A stretch of 64,000 nucleotides of DNA from Pseudomonas putida (GTDB lineage Bacteria; Pseudomonadota; Gammaproteobacteria; Pseudomonadales; Pseudomonadaceae), in the NCBI RefSeq assembly GCF_002741075.1, contig NZ_CP016634.1:264501-328500 (forward strand). Reading direction: 5' to 3'. The position numbers and the translations under genes are program-made. Each line of letters opens with the position of its first letter. Positions within the stretch are counted from its first letter, which is position 1. The notes beneath the pieces were generated by a model that saw only the letters and a program-made list of their open reading frames with translations, ran no database searches and was not told where the DNA came from. Positions 19,358 to 29,376 of this stretch are shown in pieces.

Positions 19358-19936
19358 TCACGCCTGCTTGAGCAGTAACGCCACCCCGGGGAAATACTGC
19401 CCCAGCTCGTTGTGCAGCGAGCGGTAGGCATAGGGGAAGTGCCAGGCGATCGCACAGGCCGTGTGCTTTTGCAGGTCGTCGACCAGGTCTTGCAACTCCT
19501 CGGGGCTGGCGTGCTGGCCAGCCTTCCAGGGGCTGACGAACAGTGCGCCGGCCTTGAGCTGGCTGGGGTAGGCAATCGGGCGGGCGAGGGAAGCGGCTTC
19601 CTGCAGGGCGGTGCTCAGATCCAGGCGTGCGATGCGCGGCCAGCGCTGGCTGACATGCAAATGAACGGACGCCTCGCTGGTGCTGATCGACAGGTCGCAG
19701 CGCCCCTCGCGCTCACCTTCGTCGCGCTGCTTCTTGCTGGGGTAATGCGTCAAGGCCACCTGTTCGGCCTGCCAGGCGGCAGCTGCGAGCAGCCCGCTGT
19801 TGGTGGCCGCACCGTGCCAGTAAGGCGCCTCGCTGTCACCGTGCACCTGGTTGAAACGGTCGATGCATTCGATCCAGCCTTCCAGGACCGGTCGCAGGAA
19901 TTCCAGGTTCTGGTTGTTGATGATCAGGCCTCGCAT
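19358..19936 (-). CDS. Hypothetical protein convergent with the ADP-ribosyltransferase gene
   Basis: Encodes 192 residues starting MRGLIINNQNLEFLRPVLEG; the ATG has GGAGAG upstream at good spacing, and the longer open frame to 20260 is not credible. It is soluble, with no signal or membrane segment, and Trp/His-rich patches (SEAPYWHGAATNSGLLAAAAWQAEQ; the last third reads HTACAIAWHFPYAYRSLHNELG). I recognise no family. It ends seven bases from the toxin-like gene, tail to tail. It might be an accessory or immunity factor, but opposite orientation argues against the usual toxin-immunity operon. Confidence 0.65.
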   Translation of the reverse strand: MRGLIINNQNLEFLRPVLEGWIECIDRFNQVHGDSEAPYWHGAATNSGLLAAAAWQAEQVALTHYPSKKQRDEGEREGRCDLSISTSEASVHLHVSQRWPRIARLDLSTALQEAASLARPIAYPSQLKAGALFVSPWKAGQHASPEELQDLVDDLQKHTACAIAWHFPYAYRSLHNELGQYFPGVALLLKQA

Positions 19937-20085
19937 GCTGCGCTCTCCTTGTTGTGTTGATCGCATTGCCGAAAACTGATGGCTATGTGATATCACTGCT
20001 GCGCGCCCGGCACAAGTCATGAGATCGAGCGCGAGGTTCGCTTCATTGACGCTCCCGCCCCAACCCTCTAACCTTCGCGCGTGTT

Positions 20086-20310
20086 TCAGGTGCTCTGCCA
20101 GCCTCCGGCTGGGCAGGGTGAAACTGGGAAGCCGGTGGGCGCCAGCAAGGCGCGAATCCGGCGCTGCCCCCGCAACGGTAGGTGAGACAAAGGCCGCGCA
20201 GGGCCACTGGATACGCGTATCCGGGAAGGCGCGCGACCCATGGGCCAAGGCCCTGCTCACGAGCCCGGAGACCGGCCTGTCACTGCCAACGGCATCACGG
20301 AGGGTGATGC
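20086..20310 (+). ncRNA. Cobalamin (AdoCbl) riboswitch
   Basis: The leader holds the conserved parts of the cobalamin riboswitch in order: the pairing region around 20087-20118 with GGGTGAAACTGGGAAGCCGGTG spread over 20116-20137, GCTGCCCCCGCAACGGTA at 20163-20180, and the B12 box AGCCCGGAGACCGGCCTG at 20262-20279. A GC-rich stem follows (CATCACGGAGGGTGATG, 20293-20309) that may act as the expression switch. It should repress the downstream cobO-cobS genes when adenosylcobalamin is abundant. Ends are approximate. Confidence 0.93.
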
Positions 20311-20415
20311 GCGGTGCACCGTGGCGCCTGCCACGGCCCCTGCGCGTTCTCCGTCTGCCTGCCTATCGACCTGTCGTCGCTTTCCGTGCGCGGCGACGGC
20401 CTGCGGAGAATCCTG

Positions 20416-21027
20416 ATGAGCGAATCCACCGAACGCGACGAACGCCACCTGGCGCGCATGCAGCGCAAGAAGGCGATCATCGACGAGCGCATCGCCAATG
20501 CCCCCAATGAATGCGGCCTGCTGCTGGTGCTCACCGGTAACGGCAAGGGCAAGAGCAGCTCGGCCTTCGGCATGCTCGCCCGTGCCATGGGGCATGGCAT
20601 GCAGTGCGGCGTGGTGCAGTTCATCAAGGGCCGCGACAGCACGGGTGAAGAGCTGTTCTTCCGCCGCTTCCCCGAACAGGTGCGCTACCACGTGATGGGC
20701 GAGGGCTTTACCTGGGAGACCCAGGACCGCCAGCGTGATATCGCTGCCGCCGAGGCCGCCTGGGCGGTATCGCGCCAGCTGTTGCAGGACCCGTCGGTGC
20801 AGTTCGTGGTGCTGGACGAACTGAACATCGCCCTCAAGCACGGCTACCTGGATCTCGACCAAGTGCTGTCGGACCTGCAGGCCCGTCCGCCGATGCAGCA
20901 TGTGATCGTCACCGGCCGCGCCGCCAAACCCGAGATGATCGAGCTGGCCGACACCGTCACGGAGATGGGCGTGATCAAGCATGCCTTCCAGGCCGGCATT
21001 CGTGCCCAGAAGGGCGTGGAGCTATGA
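20416..21027 (+). CDS. cobO: Cob(I)yrinic acid a,c-diamide adenosyltransferase
   Basis: Transfers the 5'-deoxyadenosyl group from ATP to the corrinoid cobalt. The 203-residue CobO/BtuR/CobA-type protein has the P-loop GNGKGKSSSAFGMLAR, the GVVQFIKGRDSTGEE strand and VLDELNIALKHGYLD. The ATG at 20416 follows CGGAGAATCC; frames further upstream run into the riboswitch. It is the first gene of the riboswitch-controlled operon and its stop overlaps cobB. Confidence 0.95.
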   Translation: MSESTERDERHLARMQRKKAIIDERIANAPNECGLLLVLTGNGKGKSSSAFGMLARAMGHGMQCGVVQFIKGRDSTGEELFFRRFPEQVRYHVMGEGFTWETQDRQRDIAAAEAAWAVSRQLLQDPSVQFVVLDELNIALKHGYLDLDQVLSDLQARPPMQHVIVTGRAAKPEMIELADTVTEMGVIKHAFQAGIRAQKGVEL

Positions 21028-22319
21028 GCCAGACCCGGCATTGCCCCGCGGTGCTGATAGCGGCACCGGCTTCCGGTCAGGGCAAGACCACGGTCACCGC
21101 TGCCCTGGCGCGCCTGCACCGCAACCGTGGTCGCAAGGTCCGGGTGTTCAAGTGTGGGCCTGATTTCCTCGACCCGATGATCCTCGAACGAGCCAGCGGT
21201 GCGCCGGTGTACCAGCTCGACCTGTGGATGATCGGGGCAGAAGAGAGCCGACGCCTGCTCTGGGAGGCGGCGGGCGATGCTGACCTGATCCTGATCGAAG
21301 GCGTCATGGGGTTGTTCGATGGCACGCCATCGAGCGCGGACTTGGCGCGCCACTTCGGCGTGCCGGTGCTGGCGGTGATCGACGGCACGGCCATGGCCCA
21401 GACCTTCGGCGCCCTGGCACTGGGCTTGGCCCGCTATCAACCTGACCTGCCCTTCGCGGGCGTGCTGGCCAATCGGGTCGGCAGCCTGCGCCATGCGCAG
21501 CTGCTCGAAGGCAGCCTCACCGAAGGCTTGCGCTGGTATGGCGGGCTGTCCCGCGAACGCGGCATCGAGCTGCCCAGCCGTCACCTGGGGCTGGTCCAGG
21601 CCAGTGAACTCAACGACCTGGACTTGCGCCTGGACGCTGCAGCCCAAGCCCTGGGTGAAAGCTGTGACGCAGCCTTGCCACCGCCTGTGGCGTTCGCCGG
21701 ACCCACCCCGGTGACAGCCCAGCCGTCCCTGGCGGGTGTGCGCATTGGCGTGGCCCGGGATGAGGCCTTCGCCTTCACCTACGGCGCCAACCTTGATCTG
21801 TTGCGCGAGCTCGGCGCGCAACTGCTGTTCTTCTCCCCGGTGCATGATCACGCGTTACCGGCTGTAGACAGCCTCTATCTGCCTGGCGGCTATCCGGAAC
21901 TGCATCATCATGCCCTGGCTGCCAACGCGCCGATGTGCGAGGCAATCCGTGCCCATCACGCTCAAGGCAAGCCTTTGCTGGCCGAGTGCGGTGGCATGCT
22001 CTACCTGCTCGACGCCTTGACCGATGTGGCCGGCGAGCGCGCCGAGCTGCTTGGCCTGCTGCCGGGCGAGGCAGTGATGCAAAAGCGCCTGGCCGCCCTG
22101 GCCCTGCAAGCGGTGGCGTTGCCAGAAGGCACCTTGCGTGGCCATACCTATCACCATTCCTTGACCGATACTGCCCTTGAGCCGATCGCTCGAGGCCAGA
22201 GCCCTAACGGCGGGCGTGGTAATGAGGCGGTCTATCGCGTTGGGCGCTTGACCGCGTCCTACGTGCACTTCTATTTCCCTTCCAACCCAGACGCGACGGC
22301 GGCGCTGCTGCGACCATGA
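21024..22319 (+). CDS. cobB: Cobyrinic acid a,c-diamide synthase
   Basis: Amidates the a and c side chains of the corrin ring using glutamine and ATP. The 431 residues have an N-terminal dethiobiotin-synthetase-like ATPase (APASGQGKTTVTAALARL) and a C-terminal class I glutamine amidotransferase-like domain with LLAECGGMLYLLDAL (catalytic Cys) and GHTYHHS (catalytic His region). ATGA overlaps link it to cobO and bluB. The symbol follows Pseudomonas usage; CbiA is the Salmonella name. Confidence 0.94.
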   Translation: MSQTRHCPAVLIAAPASGQGKTTVTAALARLHRNRGRKVRVFKCGPDFLDPMILERASGAPVYQLDLWMIGAEESRRLLWEAAGDADLILIEGVMGLFDGTPSSADLARHFGVPVLAVIDGTAMAQTFGALALGLARYQPDLPFAGVLANRVGSLRHAQLLEGSLTEGLRWYGGLSRERGIELPSRHLGLVQASELNDLDLRLDAAAQALGESCDAALPPPVAFAGPTPVTAQPSLAGVRIGVARDEAFAFTYGANLDLLRELGAQLLFFSPVHDHALPAVDSLYLPGGYPELHHHALAANAPMCEAIRAHHAQGKPLLAECGGMLYLLDALTDVAGERAELLGLLPGEAVMQKRLAALALQAVALPEGTLRGHTYHHSLTDTALEPIARGQSPNGGRGNEAVYRVGRLTASYVHFYFPSNPDATAALLRP

Positions 22320-22966
22320 GCGAACACGCTTTTTCCGCTGCCGAGCGTGCCGCGGTCTACCGCGCCATCGGCGAGCGCCGCGACATGCGCCATTTTGCAG
22401 GCGGTGAAGTCGCCCCAGAGCTGCTTGCCCGCCTGTTGGCCGCTGCCCACCAGGCGCCCAGTGTCGGATTGATGCAGCCTTGGCGTTTCATACGCATCAG
22501 TGATCGTGGCTTGCGTGGCCGCATCCAGGCTCTGGTGGAGCAGGAGCGGGCACGTACCGCCGAAGCCTTGGGCGAGCGCTCCGATGAATTCATGAAGCTC
22601 AAGGTCGAAGGCATTCAGGACTGCGCCGAGGTGCTGGTGGCGGCGCTGATGGACCATCGTGAAGCGCACATCTTCGGCCGCAGGACCTTGCCGGAGATGG
22701 ACCTGGCCTCACTCGCCTGTGCTATCCAGAACCTCTGGCTGGCCGCGCGCGCCGAGGGCCTGGGCATGGGGTGGGTATCGTTGTTCGACCCGCAGGCGTT
22801 GGGCGAGCTGCTGAGCATGCCGACAGGTGCCAAGCCGGTGGCCGTGCTGTGCCTGGGGCCGGTAGTCGAGTTCTATCCCGCGCCGATGCTGGTGCTGGAG
22901 CAGTGGGCCCAGGAGCGGCCGCTGAGTGACATGCTTTATGAAAATCATTGGGGAGAGCGGCAATGA
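22316..22966 (+). CDS. bluB: 5,6-dimethylbenzimidazole synthase
   Basis: Oxygen-dependent, flavin-destroying enzyme that turns reduced FMN into dimethylbenzimidazole, the lower ligand of B12. The 216-residue nitroreductase-fold protein has [27 protein letters not shown] and [17 protein letters not shown]. Its presence in the operon shows the lower ligand can be made aerobically. Overlapping start and stop codons join it to cobB and cbiB. Confidence 0.95.
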   Translation: MSEHAFSAAERAAVYRAIGERRDMRHFAGGEVAPELLARLLAAAHQAPSVGLMQPWRFIRISDRGLRGRIQALVEQERARTAEALGERSDEFMKLKVEGIQDCAEVLVAALMDHREAHIFGRRTLPEMDLASLACAIQNLWLAARAEGLGMGWVSLFDPQALGELLSMPTGAKPVAVLCLGPVVEFYPAPMLVLEQWAQERPLSDMLYENHWGERQ

Positions 22967-23871
22967 GCATCGCTTTGCTGACCGTGGCCGGCGTGGCGCT
23001 GGATGCGTTGCTGGGTGAGCCAAAACGGCGTCATCCGCTGGTGGGGTTCGGCAACTTCGCGGCGCGCCTGGAGCAGCGCTTGAATGCCGGCGGTCGGGGG
23101 TGGCGCAGCCATGGCGTCAGTGCCTGGCTCCTTGCCGTGGTGCCCTTGACCCTGCTGGTGCTGGTGCTCTCCTGGCTGCCCTTCATTGGCTGGTGGGTGG
23201 ATGTACTTGCGCTGTATTGCGCTCTGGGGCTACGCAGCCTGGGCGAGCATGTATTGCCTGTGGCCGAGGCGCTGCGCCGGGGAGACCTGGACGAGGCGCG
23301 GCGGCGGGTGGGGTATCTGGTGAGCCGTGAAACCCGTGAGCTGGACGAGCCTGCCGTGGCCCGAGCCGCCACCGAGTCGGTGCTGGAGAACGGCAGTGAT
23401 GCGGTGTTCGCGGCGTTGTTCTGGTTCATCGTGGCTGGTGCGCCTGGGGTGGTGCTGTATCGCCTGAGCAATACCCTCGATGCCATGTGGGGCTATCGCA
23501 ATGAACGCTTCGAGCGTTTCGGCTGGGCCGCGGCACGTATCGACGATGTGCTCAATTACATCCCCGCCCGGTTGGTGGCCTTGACCTACGCGCTGCTGGG
23601 CAAGACCCGCCTGGCCCTGGCCTGCTGGCGCAACCAGGCGCCGCTGTGGGACAGCCCGAATGCCGGGCCGGTGATGGCGGCCGGTGCAGGTGCCCTGGGT
23701 GTGGAGCTGGGCGGCCCTGCGGTGTACCACGGCGAGCTGCATGAGCGTGCGCGCCTAGGCGAGGGGCCTGCGGCCGACGCCGATGCCATCGAGCGCGGCT
23801 GGAGCCTGGTGCAGCGCGGTGTGTGGTTGTGGTTGCTGTTGATCTGCCTGGGAGCTTACGTGAATGCTTGA
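22963..23871 (+). CDS. cbiB: Adenosylcobinamide-phosphate synthase (CbiB/CobD)
   Basis: Inner-membrane enzyme attaching the aminopropanol (phosphate) arm to adenosylcobyric acid. The 302 residues include [17 protein letters not shown] at the N terminus, several hydrophobic segments, [30 protein letters not shown] split by loops, and a [27 protein letters not shown] region. The ATG overlaps the bluB stop. Called cobD in Pseudomonas nomenclature, which conflicts with the Salmonella CobD decarboxylase, hence the CbiB symbol. Confidence 0.93.
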   Translation: MSIALLTVAGVALDALLGEPKRRHPLVGFGNFAARLEQRLNAGGRGWRSHGVSAWLLAVVPLTLLVLVLSWLPFIGWWVDVLALYCALGLRSLGEHVLPVAEALRRGDLDEARRRVGYLVSRETRELDEPAVARAATESVLENGSDAVFAALFWFIVAGAPGVVLYRLSNTLDAMWGYRNERFERFGWAAARIDDVLNYIPARLVALTYALLGKTRLALACWRNQAPLWDSPNAGPVMAAGAGALGVELGGPAVYHGELHERARLGEGPAADADAIERGWSLVQRGVWLWLLLICLGAYVNA

Positions 23872-24856
23872 ACATGGTGGTCGTCTGCTGCGCGCAGTGC
23901 GCCAGTACGGCATTGCCCGTGAACACTGGCTGGATCTTTCCAGCGGCATCGCCCCTTGGCCCTACGCCATCCCGGAGATTGCGCAGGACGCCTGGGCACG
24001 GCTGCCCGAGGTCGAGGATGGCCTGGAGCAGGCGGCGCGCACCTACTATGGCGTCGACAGCCTGCTGCCGGTGGCCGGCTCCCAGGCGGCGATCCAGGCC
24101 TTGCCAAACCTGCGACCTGCGGGGCGGGTCGGCGTACTCGCGCCGTGCTATGCCGAGCACCCGCACGCCTGGCGCCGCGCAGGGCACCAGGTGATCGGGC
24201 TGGCCGACGAGCAGGTCGAACAGGCCCTGGACAGCCTCGATGTGCTGGTGCTGGTCAACCCAAACAACCCCACGGGGCGCTGTGTACCGCGCGAGCGCTT
24301 GCTCGACTGGCACGCCCGCCTGGCGCGTCGTGGCGGCTGGTTGCTGGTCGACGAAGCCTTCATGGACAACACCCCGGCCCAGAGCATCGTCGATTGCGCC
24401 GATTGCGCCGGGCTGATCGTGCTGCGTTCGTTCGGCAAATTCTTTGGCCTGGCCGGGGTGCGACTGGGCTTCGTGGTGGCCGAGCAAGTCCTGTTGCAGC
24501 GCTTGGCCGAACTGCTCGGGCCCTGGACCATCAGCGGCCCGACGCGGGTCCTGGGGCAGTCTTGCTTCAACGACGAAGCGGCCCACCGCACCCAGATCGT
24601 CCGTTGTGCCCAGGCCAGTCGGCGTTTGGCGGCAGTGCTCGAAGCAGCCGGGTTGAGGCCCAGTGGCGGCTGCGACCTGTTCCAGTACGTGCGCCTGCCA
24701 CAGGCCGCACAGTTGCATGAATTTCTTGCCCGACGGGGCATCCTGGTGCGCCTGTTCGAACAGCCCCTGGCGGTGCGCCTTGGACTACCGGCCACTGAGG
24801 CGGATGAACAGCGCCTGCGTCACGCCCTGGCGGACTACCAGAAGGAGTCGGTATGA
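23864..24856 (+). CDS. cobC: L-threonine-O-3-phosphate decarboxylase (PLP, aminotransferase fold)
   Basis: Makes (R)-1-amino-2-propanol phosphate for the B12 arm. The 330-residue fold type I PLP enzyme shows [33 protein letters not shown] and the PLP-lysine motif [18 protein letters not shown]. Named cobC in Pseudomonas denitrificans and cobD in Salmonella. It overlaps cbiB by eight bases and cobQ by four. Confidence 0.92.
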   Translation: MLEHGGRLLRAVRQYGIAREHWLDLSSGIAPWPYAIPEIAQDAWARLPEVEDGLEQAARTYYGVDSLLPVAGSQAAIQALPNLRPAGRVGVLAPCYAEHPHAWRRAGHQVIGLADEQVEQALDSLDVLVLVNPNNPTGRCVPRERLLDWHARLARRGGWLLVDEAFMDNTPAQSIVDCADCAGLIVLRSFGKFFGLAGVRLGFVVAEQVLLQRLAELLGPWTISGPTRVLGQSCFNDEAAHRTQIVRCAQASRRLAAVLEAAGLRPSGGCDLFQYVRLPQAAQLHEFLARRGILVRLFEQPLAVRLGLPATEADEQRLRHALADYQKESV

Positions 24857-26307
24857 CCACCCTCATGGTGCAAGGCACCACCTCCGATGCCGGCAAGAGC
24901 ACGCTGGTCACCGCCCTGTGCCGCTGGCTGTTGCGCCAGGGCGTCGATGTGGTGCCGTTCAAGCCGCAGAACATGGCGCTCAACAGTGCAGTGACCGCCG
25001 ACGGCGGCGAGATCGGTCGCGCCCAGGCGGTGCAGGCCCAGGCGTGTCGGCTGGCGCCACACACCGACATGAACCCGGTATTGCTCAAGCCCAACAGCGA
25101 CACCGGGGCCCAGGTGATCGTCCATGGCCGCGCCGTCACCTGCATGAATGCCGTGGCCTACCACGACTACAAGGCCATCGCCATGCAAGCGGTGCTGGAA
25201 TCCCACCAGCGGCTGAGCGCCGCCTATCCAGTGGTGATGGTCGAGGGCGCGGGCTCGCCGGCGGAAATCAACCTGCGTGCGGGCGATATCGCCAACATGG
25301 GCTTTGCCGAAGCAGTGGACTGCCCAGTGATCCTGGTGGCGGACATCAACCGTGGCGGGGTCTTCGCCCACCTGGTGGGTACCCTGGAGCTGCTATCGCC
25401 GAGTGAGCAGGCGCGGGTCAAGGGCTTTGTCATCAACCGCTTTCGCGGTGACATCGCTTTGCTGCAACCGGGCCTGGACTGGCTGGAGCAGCGCACCGGC
25501 AAGCCGGTGCTGGGAGTGTTGCCTTATGTGACCGACCTGCACCTGGAGGCCGAGGATGCCATCGATGCGCGCCAGGCGACCCAGGCTGGCCGCCTGTTCA
25601 AGGTGATCGTCCCGGTGCTGCCGCGTATCAGCAATCACACCGACTTCGACCCGTTGCGCCTGCACCCGCAGGTCGACTTGCAGTTCATCGGCCCCGGCCA
25701 GCCAATCCCTCCCGCTGACTTGATCATCCTGCCCGGTTCCAAGAGCGTGCGGGGCGACTTGGCGCAATTGCGTGAGCGCGGCTGGGACGTCGCCATCGCA
25801 CGCCACCTGCGTTATGGCGGGAAGGTCATTGGCATTTGTGGTGGGCTGCAGATGCTGGGCCGTGAAGTGCAGGACCCGCTCGGCCTGGAAGGCCCGGCAG
25901 GTTCCAGCCCAGGGTTGGGCCTGCTCGATTTTGTCACGGTGCTGGAAGCCCAGAAGCAATTGCGCAATGTGCGCGGCACCCTGGGCTTGGAGCAGGCGGC
26001 GGTCGGCGGGTATGAAATCCACGCTGGCGTCACCCGCGGCCCGGCCCTGGAGCGCCCGGCGGTGCAACTGGACGATGGCCGCTGCGACGGTGCGATCAGC
26101 GCCGATGGGCAGGTGCTCGCCACCTACCTGCATGGCCTGTTCGAGGGCAGTCATTCATGTGCGGCGCTGCTGCGCTGGGCTGGGCTGGAGGATGCCCAGG
26201 CCATCGACTACGACGCCTTGCGCGAGCGAGATATCGAGCGCCTGGCGGACCTCGTGGAGCAGCATCTGGACACCGCGCGCTTGCGCCAATTGTGTGGAGT
26301 CGCCTGA
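24853..26307 (+). CDS. cobQ: Cobyric acid synthase
   Basis: Amidates side chains b, d, e and g of adenosylcobyrinic a,c-diamide using glutamine and ATP. The 484-residue protein matches CobQ/CbiP in length: [21 protein letters not shown] is the ATPase P-loop region, [12 protein letters not shown] follows, and the glutamine amidotransferase-like half contains [21 protein letters not shown] (Cys) and TYLHGLFE (His). It overlaps cobC at ATGA. Confidence 0.95.
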   Translation: MTTLMVQGTTSDAGKSTLVTALCRWLLRQGVDVVPFKPQNMALNSAVTADGGEIGRAQAVQAQACRLAPHTDMNPVLLKPNSDTGAQVIVHGRAVTCMNAVAYHDYKAIAMQAVLESHQRLSAAYPVVMVEGAGSPAEINLRAGDIANMGFAEAVDCPVILVADINRGGVFAHLVGTLELLSPSEQARVKGFVINRFRGDIALLQPGLDWLEQRTGKPVLGVLPYVTDLHLEAEDAIDARQATQAGRLFKVIVPVLPRISNHTDFDPLRLHPQVDLQFIGPGQPIPPADLIILPGSKSVRGDLAQLRERGWDVAIARHLRYGGKVIGICGGLQMLGREVQDPLGLEGPAGSSPGLGLLDFVTVLEAQKQLRNVRGTLGLEQAAVGGYEIHAGVTRGPALERPAVQLDDGRCDGAISADGQVLATYLHGLFEGSHSCAALLRWAGLEDAQAIDYDALRERDIERLADLVEQHLDTARLRQLCGVA

Positions 26308-26308
26308 C

Positions 26309-26830
26309 ATGCGCAACCTGATCCTGGGCGGTGCCCGCTCCGGCAAAAGCCGCCTGGCCGAACAGTTGGCCCAGGCCAGCGGCCTGCCAGTGACCTACAT
26401 CGCCACCAGCGAGCCGCTCGACGGCGAGATGAACGAGCGTGTGCAGTTGCATCGCCAGCGTCGTCCTGCCGAATGGGGGCTGATCGAAGAGCCGCTTGCC
26501 TTGGCCCAAGTGTTACGTGCCGAGGCCGCGCAAGGGCGCTGCCTGCTGGTGGATTGCCTGACCCTGTGGTTGACCAACTTGCTGATGCTGGACGACGACG
26601 CCCGACTGGCCCTGGAGCGCGATGCGTTGCTCGAATGCCTCACGACATTGCCTGGCACGATCATCCTGGTCAGCAACGAAACCGGCCTGGGCGTGGTGCC
26701 CATGGGCGAGTTGACCCGGCGCTATGTCGATCAGGCCGGCTGGCTGCACCAGGCGGTGGCCGAGCGCTGCGAGCGCGTGGTGCTGACCGTCGCTGGCCTA
26801 CCCCTCATGCTCAAAGGACCCTCCCTATGA
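26309..26830 (+). CDS. cobU: Adenosylcobinamide kinase / guanylyltransferase
   Basis: Bifunctional enzyme that phosphorylates adenosylcobinamide and loads GMP onto it (CobP in P. denitrificans). The 173-residue product has the P-loop [29 protein letters not shown] with the guanylylated His candidate, [13 protein letters not shown] and [21 protein letters not shown]. It starts one base after the cobQ stop codon and overlaps cobT by four. Confidence 0.95.
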   Translation: MRNLILGGARSGKSRLAEQLAQASGLPVTYIATSEPLDGEMNERVQLHRQRRPAEWGLIEEPLALAQVLRAEAAQGRCLLVDCLTLWLTNLLMLDDDARLALERDALLECLTTLPGTIILVSNETGLGVVPMGELTRRYVDQAGWLHQAVAERCERVVLTVAGLPLMLKGPSL

Positions 26831-27882
26831 AACAACCCTGGTGGCGCGACGCCTGCCAACCCATCGACCTGGCCGCCATGGACCAGGCCCGTGCCCGTCA
26901 GCAGCAACTGACCAAGCCCGCGGGCTCCCTTGGCCAGTTGGAGTGCTTGGCGGTGCAATTGGCCGGCTTGCAAGGTTGCGAGCGGCCGACCTTGGAGCGG
27001 GTGGCCATCACGATCTTTGCGGGTGACCACGGCGTGGTGGAGGAGGGCATCTCCGCCTATCCACAGGCGGTGACCGGCCAGATGCTGGGCAATTTCGTCG
27101 GCGGTGGCGCAGCGATCAGTGTGCTGGCGTGCCAGCTTCAGGCCACCCTGGAGGTGGTCGACCTGGGCACCATCGACCCGGAGCTGGATTTGCCTGGGGT
27201 GCGCCACCTGCGTCTGGGTGCCGGTACCGCCAACTTCGCCCGCCAGCCGGCGATGACCGAGGCGCAGTGGCAGGCGGCGCTCGCCGCCGGGCGCGACTGT
27301 GCGTTGCGGGCCGCCGAGCAGGGGGCCACGCTGTTCATCGGCGGCGAGATGGGCATTGGCAACACCACCGCCGCAGCTGCGTTGGCCAGCGCTCTGCTGG
27401 GCTGCTCGGCGCAGCTGCTGAGCGGCCCGGGTACGGGCCTGGATGCGGGCGGTGTGCGGCACAAGGCTGAAGTGATCGAGCGCGCCCTCGGGCTGCATGG
27501 CGTGGGGGCCGACGATCCACTGCAGGCCCTGGCCTGTGTCGGGGGCTTTGAAATCGCCGCGCTGGTCGGTGCTTATCTGGCGTGCGCCCAGCAGGGCGTG
27601 GCGGTGTTGGTGGACGGCTTCATTTGCAGTGTCGCGGCCTTGGTGGCGGTGCGTGTGAATCCTGATTGCCGACCGTGGCTGCTGTTCGCGCATCAGGGGG
27701 CGGAGCCGGGGCATCAGGTCTTGCTCGAAGCGCTGCAAGCGACCCCGTTGCTGGCCCTCGGCCTGCGTCTGGGCGAGGGCAGTGGCGCGGCCTTGGCCGT
27801 GCCGCTGATGCGCCTGGCCTGCGCCCTGCACGGGCAGATGGCGACCTTCGCCGAGGCCGCGGTGGCGGATCGCTCGGCATGA
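26827..27882 (+). CDS. cobT: Nicotinate-nucleotide--dimethylbenzimidazole phosphoribosyltransferase
   Basis: Forms alpha-ribazole phosphate from dimethylbenzimidazole and nicotinate mononucleotide. The 351-residue protein begins [20 protein letters not shown] and has [55 protein letters not shown] and the [15 protein letters not shown] segment with the catalytic Glu. Its usual length and the adjacent bluB support DMB as the base. Confidence 0.95.
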   Translation: MKQPWWRDACQPIDLAAMDQARARQQQLTKPAGSLGQLECLAVQLAGLQGCERPTLERVAITIFAGDHGVVEEGISAYPQAVTGQMLGNFVGGGAAISVLACQLQATLEVVDLGTIDPELDLPGVRHLRLGAGTANFARQPAMTEAQWQAALAAGRDCALRAAEQGATLFIGGEMGIGNTTAAAALASALLGCSAQLLSGPGTGLDAGGVRHKAEVIERALGLHGVGADDPLQALACVGGFEIAALVGAYLACAQQGVAVLVDGFICSVAALVAVRVNPDCRPWLLFAHQGAEPGHQVLLEALQATPLLALGLRLGEGSGAALAVPLMRLACALHGQMATFAEAAVADRSA

Positions 27883-28448
27883 GGCTCGACCTGTTGCGCC
27901 ATGGTGAAACCGAACTCGGCGGTGGGTTGCGCGGTAGCCTGGACGACGCCTTGACCGAGCGCGGCTGGACGCAGATGCGCGAGGCGGTGACCGAGGCGGG
28001 GCCCTGGGACGTGCTGGTCAGTTCCCCGCTGCGTCGCTGCGCGCATTTCGCCGATGAGCTTGGCGCGCGGCTGGCGTTGCCGGTGCAACGCGAGGCTGGC
28101 GTGCGTGAGCTGCATTTCGGTGATTGGGAAGGGCGCAGCGCGGCGCAGATCATGCAAGATCAGGCCGATGCGCTGGGGCGCTTCTGGGCCGACCCGTATG
28201 GCTACACGCCGCCCAATGGCGAGCCCGTGGGTGCGTTCGCCGAGCGGGTGCTGGCGACCATCGACGAGCTGGGCAGGCAGCACCTGGGCAAGCGCGTGCT
28301 GCTGGTCACCCATGGCGGCGTCATGCGCTTGTTGCTGGCGCGTGCCCGTGGCCTACCGCGTGAGCAGCTGCTGCAGGTCGAGGTCGGGCATGGGGCATTA
28401 CGGCGCCTGCGCTTGGCGAGCGATGGCCAGTTGCGCGAGGAGAGCTGA
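27879..28448 (+). CDS. cobC: Alpha-ribazole (5'-)phosphatase, histidine phosphatase family
   Basis: Removes the phosphate from alpha-ribazole phosphate or adenosylcobalamin phosphate. The 189-residue protein opens [16 protein letters not shown] with the RHGE phosphohistidine motif and has [21 protein letters not shown] and [14 protein letters not shown] with the second catalytic His. The shared symbol cobC is Salmonella usage and is distinct from the decarboxylase above. It overlaps cobT by four bases and precedes cobS by one. Confidence 0.92.
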   Translation: MRLDLLRHGETELGGGLRGSLDDALTERGWTQMREAVTEAGPWDVLVSSPLRRCAHFADELGARLALPVQREAGVRELHFGDWEGRSAAQIMQDQADALGRFWADPYGYTPPNGEPVGAFAERVLATIDELGRQHLGKRVLLVTHGGVMRLLLARARGLPREQLLQVEVGHGALRRLRLASDGQLREES

Positions 28449-28449
28449 A

Positions 28450-29187
28450 ATGCTGCCTTTCTGGATTGCCCTGCAGTTTCTGAGCAGCCTGCCGGTGCGC
28501 CTGCCGGGAATGCCGGAACCTCGGCAGATGGGCCGTTCGTTGTTGTTCTACCCGGTGATTGGTCTGCTGTTCGGCCTGCTGTTGTGGGGCGCCAGTCATT
28601 GGCTCGCAGGTGTCGCCGCGCCCTTGCACGCGGCCTTGCTGCTCACACTGTGGGTGCTGCTCAGTGGTGCTTTGCACTTGGATGGCCTGGCTGACAGTGC
28701 CGACGCCTGGCTGGGGGGCTTTGGCGATCGCGAGCGCACCTTGCAGATCATGAAGGACCCGCGCAGCGGCCCGATCGCGGTCGTGGCCTTGGTGCTGGTG
28801 TTGTTGCTCAAGTTCTGTGCCCTGTGGGTGCTGGTGGAGCGCGATGCGGGTCCCTGGCTGGTCTTGGCCCCGATCGTCGGCCGGGCCGCCTTGCTGGGGT
28901 TGTTCATGGGTACTCCCTATGTGCGCCCGGGTGGGCTCGGCCAGGCGCTGGCCGACCATCTGCCTCGGCAGGCAGCGGGCTGGATGCTGACTGCCAGTGC
29001 GCTGGTCTGCGTGCTGTTCGGTGGTTGGACGGTACTTTGGGTGCTGCTGGTGTCGGGCGTGGTCTTTTTCTGGATTCGTCACCTGATGTGTCGCCGCCTG
29101 GGCGGCAGCACAGGGGACACCGCCGGGGCCCTGTTGGAGTTATTGGAACTGACGGTGGTGTTGGGCCTGGCGTTATCGGCGCATTGA
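28450..29187 (+). CDS. cobS: Adenosylcobinamide-GDP ribazoletransferase (cobalamin synthase)
   Basis: Integral membrane enzyme that joins adenosylcobinamide-GDP with alpha-ribazole, the last step of the pathway. The 245-residue product has several hydrophobic helices, the N-terminal FLSSLPVRLPGMPEPRQMGR, and the Asp-rich LHLDGLADSADAWLGGFGDRERTLQIMKDP metal-binding region (split by helices). It is the last gene of the operon; REP elements follow. Confidence 0.94.
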   Translation: MLPFWIALQFLSSLPVRLPGMPEPRQMGRSLLFYPVIGLLFGLLLWGASHWLAGVAAPLHAALLLTLWVLLSGALHLDGLADSADAWLGGFGDRERTLQIMKDPRSGPIAVVALVLVLLLKFCALWVLVERDAGPWLVLAPIVGRAALLGLFMGTPYVRPGGLGQALADHLPRQAAGWMLTASALVCVLFGGWTVLWVLLVSGVVFFWIRHLMCRRLGGSTGDTAGALLELLELTVVLGLALSAH

Positions 29188-29205
29188 GGTCTCTGCTGTC
29201 AAAGC

Positions 29206-29274
29206 TGGCCTTTTCGCAGGTAAACCCACAGGCTTTGAAGTGCTCTGTGGGAGCGGGTGCCCGCGAAAGGGCCT
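29206..29274. repeat. REP element pair after cobS
   Basis: Two inverted, somewhat diverged REP units: CTTTTCGCAGGTAAACCC near 29209-29226 and GGGTGCCCGCGAAAGGG near 29255-29271, separated by about 30 bases. Likely forms a stable hairpin at the 3' end of the cobalamin transcript. Confidence 0.75.
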
Positions 29275-29376
29275 GACACAACGACACCATGCAACTTCCC
29301 GCAATGTTCCTGAACGGTTTCCCTGGCCTGGCGGGCGTATGCTCACAGGCCGTCCACTCGACCAGGGAGCCGTCGC

